In this document: piece after piece, positions 9,532 through 18,434 of the stretch
How the letters are laid out: every line of letters begins with the position of its first letter
Position numbering within the stretch: the first letter of the stretch is position 1
NCBI GenBank assembly: GCA_947446685.1
Contig: CANFIC010000004.1
Span: 1-40,828 of the forward strand
Direction of reading: 5' to 3'
Length of the DNA stretch: 40,828 bases
DNA from: Burkholderiales bacterium
GTDB taxonomy: Bacteria > Pseudomonadota > Gammaproteobacteria > Burkholderiales > Burkholderiaceae_C
Translations under genes and position numbers: made by a program
The notes under the pieces: generated by a model
Database searches by the model: none
Told to the model about the DNA's origin: nothing
Seen by the model: only the letters and a program-made list of their open reading frames with translations

Positions 9532-11265
9532 ATGTTAATTATCGGCAGTGAGTTGGGCCTTGCTGGCATTGATCAGCAAGTTCAAGTCAACGCAAACAGA
9601 TCAACGGCCTGGAATTTGCAATTACAGAGTCGTGCCAGGCGACTGGAACGGGCCGCCTCGGCCTTGGGGCAGGGCTTGCGAGGAAAATACCTTGGCGCTG
9701 ACGATGCAGTCAAATTGCTGCATGCTCTGCTTGAGCCGGGCGACCGCGTCTGCCTCGAGGGCAACAACCAGAAGCAGGCCGATTTCCTCGCGCGTACGCT
9801 GACCCATCTGGATCCGGCGCAAGTCCATGACCTGCATCTCGTGCAATCAGTGCTTGCCCTGCCAGAGCATCTCGATGTGTTCGACAAAGGCATCGCATCG
9901 AGGCTCGACTTCAGCTTCTCCGGACCGCAAGGTGCAAGGCTGGCGCGGCTGGTCAGCGAGCACCGCATCGCGATCGGTGCGATCCATACTTACCTTGAAC
10001 TCTTCGCGCGCTATTTCGTCGATCTGACGCCCAAGGTCGCGCTGATCTGCGCGCAGGCCGCCGACCGCGAGGGCAATTTGTATACCGGGCCGAACACCGA
10101 GGACACCCCGGCCATCGTCGAAGCGACTGCCTTCAAGAGCGGCATCGTGGTTGTTCAGGTCAATGAAATTCTCGACCAGTTGCCGCGCGTCGACATCCCT
10201 GCAAGCTGGGTCGACTTTGTTGTCAAGAGCCCGCAGCCCCATTACATCGAGCCCTTGTTCACCCGCGATCCGGCACAAATCTCCGAGATCCAGGTGCTGA
10301 TGGCGATGATGGCGATCAAGGGCATCTATGCCGAATATGGTGTGCAGCGCCTGAACCATGGCATCGGCTTTGACACCGCGGCGATCGAGTTGCTGCTGCC
10401 GACCTATGGCGAATCGCTCGGGCTCAAGGGCAAGATCGCGACCCATTGGGCCCTGAATCCGCATCCGGCGCTGATCCCCGCGATCGAGGCCGGTTGGGTC
10501 CAGTCGGTGCATTCATTTGGCTCCGAACTCGGCATGGAAAACTACATTCGGGCGCGACCCGATGTGTTCTTTACCGGCGCCGACGGTTCGCTACGCAGCA
10601 ACCGGGCCTTTTGCCAGGCGGCAGGGCATTACGCCTGTGATCTGTTCATCGGCTCGACGCTGCAGATTGATCTCTGCGGCAACAGTTCGACCGCCACCCT
10701 CGGCCGAATCGCCGGTTTCGGCGGCGCACCGAATATGGGCGCCGATGCGCGTGGCCGGCGTCATGCCAGCCCGGCCTGGTTGAAGGCCGGTGAGCAGGCG
10801 CGCAAGGGCATTGGGGGCGCCCGCGGCACTCCTCGTGGACAGAAGTTGGTGGTGCAGATGGTCGAGACCTTCCGCGAGCATATGGAGCCGGCCTTTGTCG
10901 AGCACCTCGATGCCTGGGGATTGGCCGAGCAAGCCGACATGGCGCTGCCGCCGATCATGATCTATGGCGACGACGTGACCCATATCCTGACCGAAGAGGG
11001 CATCGCCAATCTGCTGCTCTGCCGCAATGACGAAGAGCGCGAGCAGGCGATACGCGGCGTTGCAGGTTACACCGCGGTGGGCCTGGGTCGGGACCGGGCC
11101 ATGGTCGAGAACCTGCGGGACCGCGGCATCATCCGCAGGCCGGAAGACCTCGGAATCGACCCGCGTCTGGCGACGAGGAATCTGCTGGCTGCGCGTTCAA
11201 TGCGCGACCTTGTCAAAGCGTCAGGAGGCCTTTATCAGCCACCCGGCCGTTTCAGAAATTGGTAA
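9532..11265 (+). CDS. mdcA: Malonate decarboxylase alpha subunit (acetyl-S-ACP:malonate ACP transferase)
   Basis: MdcA-type sequence (HGIGFDTAAIELLLPTYGESLGLKGKIATHWALNPHPALIPAIEAGW; GRIAGFGGAPNMGADARGRRHASPAW); ORF extends upstream to 9484, start uncertain. Confidence 0.95.
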   Translation: MLIIGSELGLAGIDQQVQVNANRSTAWNLQLQSRARRLERAASALGQGLRGKYLGADDAVKLLHALLEPGDRVCLEGNNQKQADFLARTLTHLDPAQVHDLHLVQSVLALPEHLDVFDKGIASRLDFSFSGPQGARLARLVSEHRIAIGAIHTYLELFARYFVDLTPKVALICAQAADREGNLYTGPNTEDTPAIVEATAFKSGIVVVQVNEILDQLPRVDIPASWVDFVVKSPQPHYIEPLFTRDPAQISEIQVLMAMMAIKGIYAEYGVQRLNHGIGFDTAAIELLLPTYGESLGLKGKIATHWALNPHPALIPAIEAGWVQSVHSFGSELGMENYIRARPDVFFTGADGSLRSNRAFCQAAGHYACDLFIGSTLQIDLCGNSSTATLGRIAGFGGAPNMGADARGRRHASPAWLKAGEQARKGIGGARGTPRGQKLVVQMVETFREHMEPAFVEHLDAWGLAEQADMALPPIMIYGDDVTHILTEEGIANLLLCRNDEEREQAIRGVAGYTAVGLGRDRAMVENLRDRGIIRRPEDLGIDPRLATRNLLAARSMRDLVKASGGLYQPPGRFRNW

Positions 11266-11273
11266 TCAATCCC

Positions 11274-11591
11274 ATGAGCACAGCAATCGGTCTGGAGACC
11301 CTGCGGTTCGAATTCCCCGGCAGCAAGACCTTGCCGGCGTTTGCGCCGGTGTTGGTCGGTGTGATCGGTTCGGGTAATCTTGAAATCTTGCTGGAAGATG
11401 TCGGCGGCAAGAAATGCAGCTTTGAGGTGCAGACTTCGGCGCGCGGCTTTGGCCAGATCTGGGAGGCTGTTCTTGGCGACTTCCAGATGCGCCATGACCT
11501 GTCCGGTGTCCAGGTGACGATTCACGATATGGGTGCAACGCCGGCGGTGGTCAGCCTGCGGCTGAGCCAGGCCGCGGCGGAACTGGCATGA
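11274..11591 (+). CDS. mdcC: Malonate decarboxylase acyl carrier protein (delta subunit)
   Basis: Small ACP with VGVIGSGNLEILLED containing the expected prosthetic-group serine; between mdcA and mdcD. Confidence 0.92.
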   Translation: MSTAIGLETLRFEFPGSKTLPAFAPVLVGVIGSGNLEILLEDVGGKKCSFEVQTSARGFGQIWEAVLGDFQMRHDLSGVQVTIHDMGATPAVVSLRLSQAAAELA

Positions 11592-12466
11592 ACATCAGCT
11601 TCGGTGAATGCACGGCGCGCGAACGCTTGGCCATGCTCTTCGACGCGGGCAGCTTCGAGGAATGGTTGCCGCCGGCGATGCGGGTGATGAGCCCGCATTT
11701 GGCCCAGCTCGGCGTGCCGGCTGCTTTTGACGATGGCGTCGCGGTAGGCCGCGCCCGGCTTGATGGCAAGACAGTATTCGTTGCCGCGCAGGAAGGCGAG
11801 TTCATGGGCGGCGGCGTCGGCGAAGTGCATGGGGCCAAGCTCTGCGGCTGGCTGCAGCGTGCCTTGCTCGAACGGCCGGAGGCCGTGCTGTTGCTGGCCG
11901 AATCGGGCGGCGTGCGCTTGCATGAAGCCAATGCCGGGTTGATCGCAGTGTCCGAAGTCATGCGCGCGCTGCTCAATGTGCGCGCTGCCGGCATCCCGGT
12001 GATTTTCCTGATTGGCGGCGCCAATGGATGTTTTGGTGGCATGGGCATTGTTGCGCGCTGTGCTGACCGGATCATCATCAGCGACACCGGACGCCTAGCG
12101 ATGAGCGGCCCGGAGGTGATCGAGGCTTCGAATGGCGTCGAGGAATTCGATTCGCGTGACCGCGCGCTGGTCTGGCGCACCACCGGCGGCAAGCACCGTT
12201 ACCTGACCGGCGATTGCGACTTTTTGGTTGACGATGATGTCGCTGCTTTCCGCGCTGCAGCAATCTCGGCCATGGCTACTGGCAGCCTTGCATTGACGCT
12301 GGCCAGCCTGGAAGCCGAACATCAACTGCTGGCATTGCGCCTGCAACAGGCCCGACCCGGAGACGACGGCGTCGACATCTGGCGCCGGCAAGGCATTGCC
12401 GAGGCCGCCATTGTTCCTGACTTGAGTGCGGCGCAAACCAGGGCATTGACCAGGGAAGCCGCATGA
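11588..12466 (+). CDS. mdcD: Malonate decarboxylase beta subunit
   Basis: Carboxyltransferase-like fold, LLLAESGGVRLHEANAGLIAVSEVMRALL; coupled to mdcC. Confidence 0.94.
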   Translation: MNISFGECTARERLAMLFDAGSFEEWLPPAMRVMSPHLAQLGVPAAFDDGVAVGRARLDGKTVFVAAQEGEFMGGGVGEVHGAKLCGWLQRALLERPEAVLLLAESGGVRLHEANAGLIAVSEVMRALLNVRAAGIPVIFLIGGANGCFGGMGIVARCADRIIISDTGRLAMSGPEVIEASNGVEEFDSRDRALVWRTTGGKHRYLTGDCDFLVDDDVAAFRAAAISAMATGSLALTLASLEAEHQLLALRLQQARPGDDGVDIWRRQGIAEAAIVPDLSAAQTRALTREAA

Positions 12467-13161
12467 AGCTCGAACAATTGATCGAACAGTTGTTCGGCAC
12501 CGAGCATCAGATTGCTGTCGAAGGCGATTTTGTCAGCGGTACGTCCAGTTTTGACGGGCAGACGCTTGGCATCGTCGGCACCACCCACCATGCACCGATA
12601 GGCGTTGCGATGGCCTTGCAGCAGGCTCGCGTCCTGCTCGACCTGATGGCAAACCATCCGGGCCGGGCGATCCTCCTGTTGATCGACACCCAGGGCCAGC
12701 AATTGCGCCATCTGGACGAGTTGCTCGGCATCAACCGCGCGATGGCGCACCTCGGTTGCTGCATTGATCTGGCGCGACGCCAGGGCCACCGCGTCATCGG
12801 ACTGGTCTATGACCAGGCTTTGTCGGGCGGATTCATCACTTCGGGCTTGATCGCCGATGCCTGCTATGCCTTGCCCGAGGCCGAGATCCGCGTCATGCGC
12901 ATCCCGGCGATGGCACGCGTGACCAAGTTGTCCGAGGAATTCCTCACCGAGCTGTCGCAAACCAGCCCGGTATTCGCGCCGGGTGTGCAGAACTACCTGG
13001 CCATGGGCGGCCTGCGCGGCGTTTGGCGTGGCGATCTGCAGGCTTGCTTGCGCGACGCCTTGGCAAATTCACCGCACGACGATGTCAGAGCGGCTGATGG
13101 ACAATTACGTGGCGGACGCCTGCTCGCGAAAAAAGTCGCCGATCAGGTGATCGCTGCTTGA
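12463..13161 (+). CDS. mdcE: Malonate decarboxylase gamma subunit
   Basis: IVGTTHHAPIGVAMALQQARVLLDLMANHPGRAILLLIDTQGQQLRHLDELLGINRAMAHL; overlaps mdcD. Confidence 0.93.
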   Translation: MKLEQLIEQLFGTEHQIAVEGDFVSGTSSFDGQTLGIVGTTHHAPIGVAMALQQARVLLDLMANHPGRAILLLIDTQGQQLRHLDELLGINRAMAHLGCCIDLARRQGHRVIGLVYDQALSGGFITSGLIADACYALPEAEIRVMRIPAMARVTKLSEEFLTELSQTSPVFAPGVQNYLAMGGLRGVWRGDLQACLRDALANSPHDDVRAADGQLRGGRLLAKKVADQVIAA

Positions 13162-13808
13162 TCGACAAGATGGTCAGTCAAAGACACCAGTTGGTGCGGC
13201 TGACCGAAGCCGGTTGGCGCGACTTGCTGGTCGGCCATGACTGGGACGAACAGGCCCTTGAATGCCTGGATCATTGGTCTGAACAGGACCTGCCGCTGGT
13301 GGTCACGAGGCAAGGCATGGATGCAAGTGAAGGCCTGGCGCTCGGGCTGCCAGCGCCGCTGCGCTGGCAGCGCCGGCGCCTGGCCATGCTTGTGCCACTG
13401 ACGGCGTTGCGCTGTGTTGATCAATTTCCGTTGGCCATCGAGATCACCGGCTTATTGCCGCTGGCGCAGCAAGAAGGCTGGCGGCAGCAATGCGCAGCGC
13501 TCTCTAGCCATTGCAGCAGCCTGCGCGTTTATGGCAGCTATGGCTGGCAGGCCATCACCGGACTCGACTGCATCGGTCCACAGTCTGACATCGACCTTTT
13601 GCTGACACCCGAACATCAGGCTGCAGCTGATGCGCTGGCAACCATGCTGCGAGACCAGCCTTTCGACCTGCCGCGCCTCGATGGCGAATTTCTCTTTGCG
13701 GACGGGGCCGCAGTCGCGTGGCGCGAGTGGCTGCGCTGGCGCGCTGGTGAAACCAGGCAGATCCTGGTCAAACGACTGGCCGGCGCCAGTCTGGAAACTT
13801 CATGTTGA
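13158..13808 (+). CDS. mdcG: Phosphoribosyl-dephospho-CoA transferase (MdcC holo-ACP synthase)
   Basis: VYGSYGWQAITGLDCIGPQSDIDLLLTP nucleotidyltransferase-like motif, DGEFLFADGAAVAWREWLRW; start may be 13170. Confidence 0.9.
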   Translation: MIDKMVSQRHQLVRLTEAGWRDLLVGHDWDEQALECLDHWSEQDLPLVVTRQGMDASEGLALGLPAPLRWQRRRLAMLVPLTALRCVDQFPLAIEITGLLPLAQQEGWRQQCAALSSHCSSLRVYGSYGWQAITGLDCIGPQSDIDLLLTPEHQAAADALATMLRDQPFDLPRLDGEFLFADGAAVAWREWLRWRAGETRQILVKRLAGASLETSC

Positions 13809-14632
13809 GTTGCAGCGCGCAGAGCGGCGCTTCGGTCACGCCAACGGCTGCGATCAAGCGCATCGGTCGATTGGCAGTCGCCGCGCTGCACGACGAGTTG
13901 GCGCTTTATCCCAAGCCGGGTCTGGTGTCCTTTGTCGACAGCGGCAGCCATCAGGACATGGATGCAAGAACCTTCATGCGTAGCCTGTTTGCTTTACGGC
14001 ATTGCTTTCCGCAGATGGCAGAACTGGGTGCCGTTTCCGCCCCTTTTTCCATGCTTGAGCGGGCTGGCATTGCTGCCGAAGCCCGCATGCTGCTGGCCAC
14101 CGATGGCGTCAACACGCATCGCGGTGCGATCTTCAGCCTTGGTCTGCTCTGTGCCGGCGCAGGCACCTTGCTGGCCGAGGGTCAGCGGCTGACGCCGATG
14201 GCCTTGCGCCTTGCGGTGCAGGACTCATGGGGCAGAGCGCTAGGCGCCAGAGCGACCCAACGCCATGCCGGCCTGCGCGGCGCAGGAACTGAAGCCGCGC
14301 TGGGTTTCCCCCTGTTGTTCGAGGTCGCGCTGCCGGCCTTGCAGCAGGCGCAGGCAGCCGGTCTTGATGAGCAGAGGGCCAGGCTGCAGACGCTGTTCCA
14401 CATCATCGCCAAGCTCGACGACACCAATCTCGTGCACCGGGGCGGTCTGGCCGGACTGCGCTTTGCCCAGGCCGCCGCGCGGGACTACCTCGATGCCGGT
14501 GGTGCGGCGCATCCAGAAGGCGTCAAGCGGGCGGTCGAGTTGCACCGGGTTTTCGTGGCACGACGCCTGTCACCCGGAGGCGCAGCCGATATGCTGGCCT
14601 GCGCTTGCTGGCTGCAACGAGTCTGTGCATGA
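13802..14632 (+). CDS. mdcB: Triphosphoribosyl-dephospho-CoA synthase
   Basis: CitG/MdcB family: ALHDELALYPKPGLVSFVDSGSHQDMDARTFMRS, ATDGVNTHRGAIFSLGLL. Confidence 0.94.
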   Translation: MLSCSAQSGASVTPTAAIKRIGRLAVAALHDELALYPKPGLVSFVDSGSHQDMDARTFMRSLFALRHCFPQMAELGAVSAPFSMLERAGIAAEARMLLATDGVNTHRGAIFSLGLLCAGAGTLLAEGQRLTPMALRLAVQDSWGRALGARATQRHAGLRGAGTEAALGFPLLFEVALPALQQAQAAGLDEQRARLQTLFHIIAKLDDTNLVHRGGLAGLRFAQAAARDYLDAGGAAHPEGVKRAVELHRVFVARRLSPGGAADMLACACWLQRVCA

Positions 14633-15543
14633 GCCTTGCCTTGATTTTTTCCGGCCAGGGTACGCAATACCCAGCCATGCTGCCATGGCTTGATCTCCAG
14701 CCAGCCGCCGCCGCCACGCTTGCATTGATGGCCGATGTCATCGGTACCGACTGGCGGCAACGGCTGGTCGATCCCGACTGGGCTTCGCGCAACCAAGTCG
14801 CGCAGCCGCTGCTGACGGGTCTGTCGATTGCTGCCTGGCAAACGCTGGCGGACCATCTGCCTGAACCCGCAATAATCGCCGGCTACAGCCTCGGTGAGCT
14901 GCCGGCTTTTTGTGTCGCCGGAGTTTTTGATGCGGACATGGCCTTGCATCTGGCCTGGCAGCGCGCGCAACTGATGGATCGCTGCAGCCCGGGGCAGCAG
15001 GGTGGTTTGACCGGCGTGACCGGTGTGACTGCGCAGCAAATGGCCGGCATCTGCGACACCCATCAGCTCGCCTTGGCGATCCGCATTGCGCCCGATCGCT
15101 GCGTGCTCGGCGGTAGTCATGCCGCGCTGGCTACCGCCTTGCCGTTGTTGACCGCGATCGGCGCCCATTGCACGCCCTTGGCCGTGCAGGTTTCATCGCA
15201 TACCTCGCAGATGCGGGCCGCAGCCGAGCAATTTGCAGCCTTGATCGAGCCCATGCCTTTCAAACCGGCGCAGATGCTGCTGGTGAGCAACTTCTCAGGC
15301 GCCGCCCTGAATGAATCAAAGCTGAAATCCGCTTTGGCCGGACAGATTTCAGCCATGGTGCGCTGGGACGATTGCATGGAAACCATCAGTGAGCGCGGCG
15401 TGCGCTGCGTGCTCGAAATCGGACCCGGCAGCAGTCTGGCCAAGATCTGGAATTCAGCCTATCCGGAAATCCCGGCGCGTTCGATCGATGAATTCCAGAG
15501 TCCGCAAGGCATAGTCCGCTGGGTCACCAGCGCCTTGCGATGA
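14629..15543 (+). CDS. mdcH: Malonate decarboxylase epsilon subunit / malonyl-CoA:ACP transacylase
   Basis: ALIFSGQGTQYP start, GYSLGELPAF active-site motif; ATGA overlap with mdcB. Confidence 0.93.
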   Translation: MSLALIFSGQGTQYPAMLPWLDLQPAAAATLALMADVIGTDWRQRLVDPDWASRNQVAQPLLTGLSIAAWQTLADHLPEPAIIAGYSLGELPAFCVAGVFDADMALHLAWQRAQLMDRCSPGQQGGLTGVTGVTAQQMAGICDTHQLALAIRIAPDRCVLGGSHAALATALPLLTAIGAHCTPLAVQVSSHTSQMRAAAEQFAALIEPMPFKPAQMLLVSNFSGAALNESKLKSALAGQISAMVRWDDCMETISERGVRCVLEIGPGSSLAKIWNSAYPEIPARSIDEFQSPQGIVRWVTSALR

Positions 15544-15545
15544 GG

Positions 15546-16541
15546 TCAAGCCCTGCGCCTGCGCGCGATTCGGCCTACGACCAACAGGCCCAATGACAGC
15601 AGCGCGTAACTGGCTGGTTCCGGCACGGCCTGGGCAAAGACGGCCAAGGCGAGTTCCTGATGTGCTGCTGCAGTCGGATGGATACCATCCCAGAATAGGT
15701 ATTGATTGCAGTCCGTCCCCGCTGCCGCAGCGCCGCAGGCATCGGTCACATTGATGAATCCGTGACTGGCTGGATTGGCAACCAAACTGTCGACGAAGGC
15801 AAAGCTGTCGAAGATTGTCACGCCCGCCTCGCCGGTCAGTCGCGTGGCGAGTTGGGTATTCATCAATGTTGCAACGAACGATCCTTCAGCCGTCAGGTTT
15901 GCGCTGATGGCGAACGGCGATTTGCCCAGATCCGGCGTATTCCAAACCAGAATATGTTGCGCACCCGCAGCCTGTAACTCGTCAACGATGAAGCCGACGC
16001 CCAAGGCGTATGAGGCAGCGGCAGCCACCGGATCCAATCCAAACTGCAGAATGTCACGCACATCGTTGCCACCGCCCGCAACCACATAAAGAGTTGATGG
16101 ATCTGCCTTGTTGCTGGTTGATGTCAGATAGATTGCTGCCTGGGTCTGCAGGCTGAACGGATAGCCAAGAAATGGACCATCAGTGCTGACCCTGGCTCCG
16201 CCGGCGGCGAAGTTGCTGCCACCGGCAAACGAGTGCAGCAGTGGGGGTAATCCGAGCATCTGGTCGAAGCTGCTGGCCCAGATCGGGCCGTTGCTGTAGG
16301 TTTTTGCCGGTGCGTAGGCAAAGGTCGGAATCCATTGGTTGCCAAAGGCAGCGAATTCCGCTGACTGGTCAGCCTGGTAGAGGCCCTGGCTGGCGTTGTT
16401 GCCACTGTCCGAGAGGCTGTCGCCAAAGATCACCAGACCGTTGTAGGCCAGGGCGGGCGAGGAGAGGCATGCGGCGAGTGAAAGCGCTGCAGCGGCAATG
16501 AAACGGGCTATCGGAAGTTTTGACATGAGGTCCTCTGGCAA
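15546..16541 (-). CDS. SGNH/GDSL hydrolase with PEP-CTERM sorting domain
   Basis: GDSL motif VIFGDSLSDSGNNAS, WDGIHPTAAAH block, C-terminal VPEPASYALLSLGLLVVGRIARRRRA. Confidence 0.92.
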   Translation of the reverse strand: MPEDLMSKLPIARFIAAAALSLAACLSSPALAYNGLVIFGDSLSDSGNNASQGLYQADQSAEFAAFGNQWIPTFAYAPAKTYSNGPIWASSFDQMLGLPPLLHSFAGGSNFAAGGARVSTDGPFLGYPFSLQTQAAIYLTSTSNKADPSTLYVVAGGGNDVRDILQFGLDPVAAAASYALGVGFIVDELQAAGAQHILVWNTPDLGKSPFAISANLTAEGSFVATLMNTQLATRLTGEAGVTIFDSFAFVDSLVANPASHGFINVTDACGAAAAGTDCNQYLFWDGIHPTAAAHQELALAVFAQAVPEPASYALLSLGLLVVGRIARRRRA

Positions 16542-16623
16542 TGATGGTGTTGCCGGAAATTAGCATGCCGCGCCGCTCTAGCGACCTGTCATGCCGCCCC
16601 TAATACTCACGTCACCCCCTTGG

Positions 16624-17562
16624 TCAGGGGATCGCCTGAATAGTGGCGGAACCGAAGCCTTGGTCGGGCACCCGCTCGCGCATGAATTCCGCTACTTCGC
16701 GCAAGCTTGCACGTGCTTCGGGCAGCATCAGCATCACTGGCCAGACATGGGGCATGCCGCTTTGCAGTCGTAGCGTGGATGTGATGCCGGCCGCTTCGGC
16801 GCGGCCATGCAGCCGGGTGGCGTCTGAAAGCAAGATCTCATCGCGGCTGGCATAGATCAGCAGCGGCGGCAGGCCGCTCAGGTCGGCGTACAGCGGCGAG
16901 GCCAGCGGATCCTGCATGGCGCGGCCGTTCAGATACAAGGCTGCGGCCTGACCCAGGCTGTCTGCGGTGAACATCACCTCGGCCCGGGCGCGCGTTTGCA
17001 TCGTTTCGCCGCTGCAAGCCAGGTCGACCCAGGGCGAGAACAGCACAATGCCGGCAGGCATCGGCAGTCCGGCCTCGCGCGCTTGCTGCAGACAGGCCAG
17101 GGCCAGCCCGCCGCCGGCGGAATCGCCTCCGATCAGGATCTGCGAGGCAGGAATTCTTGTCAGCAGTTCGCGGTACCAGGCCAAGGCATCTTCAACCGCA
17201 GCCGGGCAGGGATGTTCTGGCGCGAGCCGGTAATCGACCGACAGCACATCGGCCCTTGCGATGCGGCTGAGGTAGCTGCACATCGGCCTGTGGAGGGCGA
17301 GCTCGCCAAAAAAATAGCCGCCACCATGAAAGTAGAGCAAGGTGCGCTGGGCTGATAAATCAGCGGGACGCAGCCATTCAGCCGGACAGAGTCCACCTTG
17401 CGCTGGCACCGCTTGGTGCAGGACATCGGCGGGTATCGGCTTTTGGCCCCGCATCAGCCGGGACATCCTTGCGCGGGCTGTGGCCACGACCAAGCGCGTA
17501 CCCGCAGCCGGTTTGAAACGGTAGCGCAGATAAAGATTGGTCAGCGTCGCCTGCCAGCTCAT
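16624..17562 (-). CDS. Alpha/beta hydrolase (HSL-type esterase/lipase)
   Basis: YFHGGGYFFG oxyanion motif and IGGDSAGG nucleophile elbow; start chosen at MSWQATL near the SDR stop. Confidence 0.92.
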   Translation of the reverse strand: MSWQATLTNLYLRYRFKPAAGTRLVVATARARMSRLMRGQKPIPADVLHQAVPAQGGLCPAEWLRPADLSAQRTLLYFHGGGYFFGELALHRPMCSYLSRIARADVLSVDYRLAPEHPCPAAVEDALAWYRELLTRIPASQILIGGDSAGGGLALACLQQAREAGLPMPAGIVLFSPWVDLACSGETMQTRARAEVMFTADSLGQAAALYLNGRAMQDPLASPLYADLSGLPPLLIYASRDEILLSDATRLHGRAEAAGITSTLRLQSGMPHVWPVMLMLPEARASLREVAEFMRERVPDQGFGSATIQAIP

Positions 17563-18434
17563 CGGACTTGCCTCTGCTTCGCATTGCCACTTTGCAGTCG
17601 ACGCTGACCCCAACGCATCAGCGCGTGAAAACGGGCCGATGCCCGTGTCGGCCCCCACCGGTAGAGCAGGTCACCGAGCTTGGCATCGTTACCGATCAGC
17701 AAACGGGTCTGGCCACGCTGCAAGGCCAGCAGGATCGCGGCAGCCGCCTGTTCGGCGCTGTTGCCGGCCATGCGGCGGAACTGGCTGTGCAGTGCTTGCG
17801 GGCTCTCGGCCACTGCGCTGATGTCGCCGAGCCGGGCCTGTTCCACCAGGCGCGTGCGGATGCCGCCTGGGTGGACGCAGAGAACCTGGACGCGTTGCTG
17901 GTCAACATTGCCGCGCAATTCCTCGCGCAGTGCATCTGAAAAGGCCCGCACAGCTGCCTTGCTGGCGTTGTAGATTGATTGGGTCGGCAGCGAAATCATG
18001 CCGAAGATACTCGACAGGTTGACGATTGCGCTGCCGGGCCGAGATTGCAATTGCGGCGTGAAAGCCCGGCAACCATGGACCACGCCCCAGAAGTTGATGT
18101 CCATCAGCCAATGGGCGTCGGCCAGATCCAGGCTCTGCACCGGCGCCACCAAGGCCACGCCGGCGTTATTGATCAGGATGTCTGCACCGCCCAGATCGCT
18201 GTTGGCCCGCGCTGCCAGCGCTTCGAAAGATTCTTGGCGTGCCACATCGCAGATTTGCGTCAGGCAGGTCGCGCCCTGATCGCGCAGCATCTGCCCGACC
18301 GCTTCGAGCCTCGTCACATCGACATCGGCCAGCAGCAGTCTGGCGCCAACCTTGGCAAAAGCGCTGGCCATGGCCGCGCCAATGCCCGAAGCGGCACCAG
18401 TGATTACGACGGCCTTGTTGGCAAAGTGATTCAA
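17559..18434 (-). CDS. SDR family oxidoreductase
   Basis: GAASGIGAAMA, NNAGVA, YNASKAAVRAFSDALREEL. Confidence 0.94.
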   Translation of the reverse strand: MNHFANKAVVITGAASGIGAAMASAFAKVGARLLLADVDVTRLEAVGQMLRDQGATCLTQICDVARQESFEALAARANSDLGGADILINNAGVALVAPVQSLDLADAHWLMDINFWGVVHGCRAFTPQLQSRPGSAIVNLSSIFGMISLPTQSIYNASKAAVRAFSDALREELRGNVDQQRVQVLCVHPGGIRTRLVEQARLGDISAVAESPQALHSQFRRMAGNSAEQAAAAILLALQRGQTRLLIGNDAKLGDLLYRWGPTRASARFHALMRWGQRRLQSGNAKQRQVR

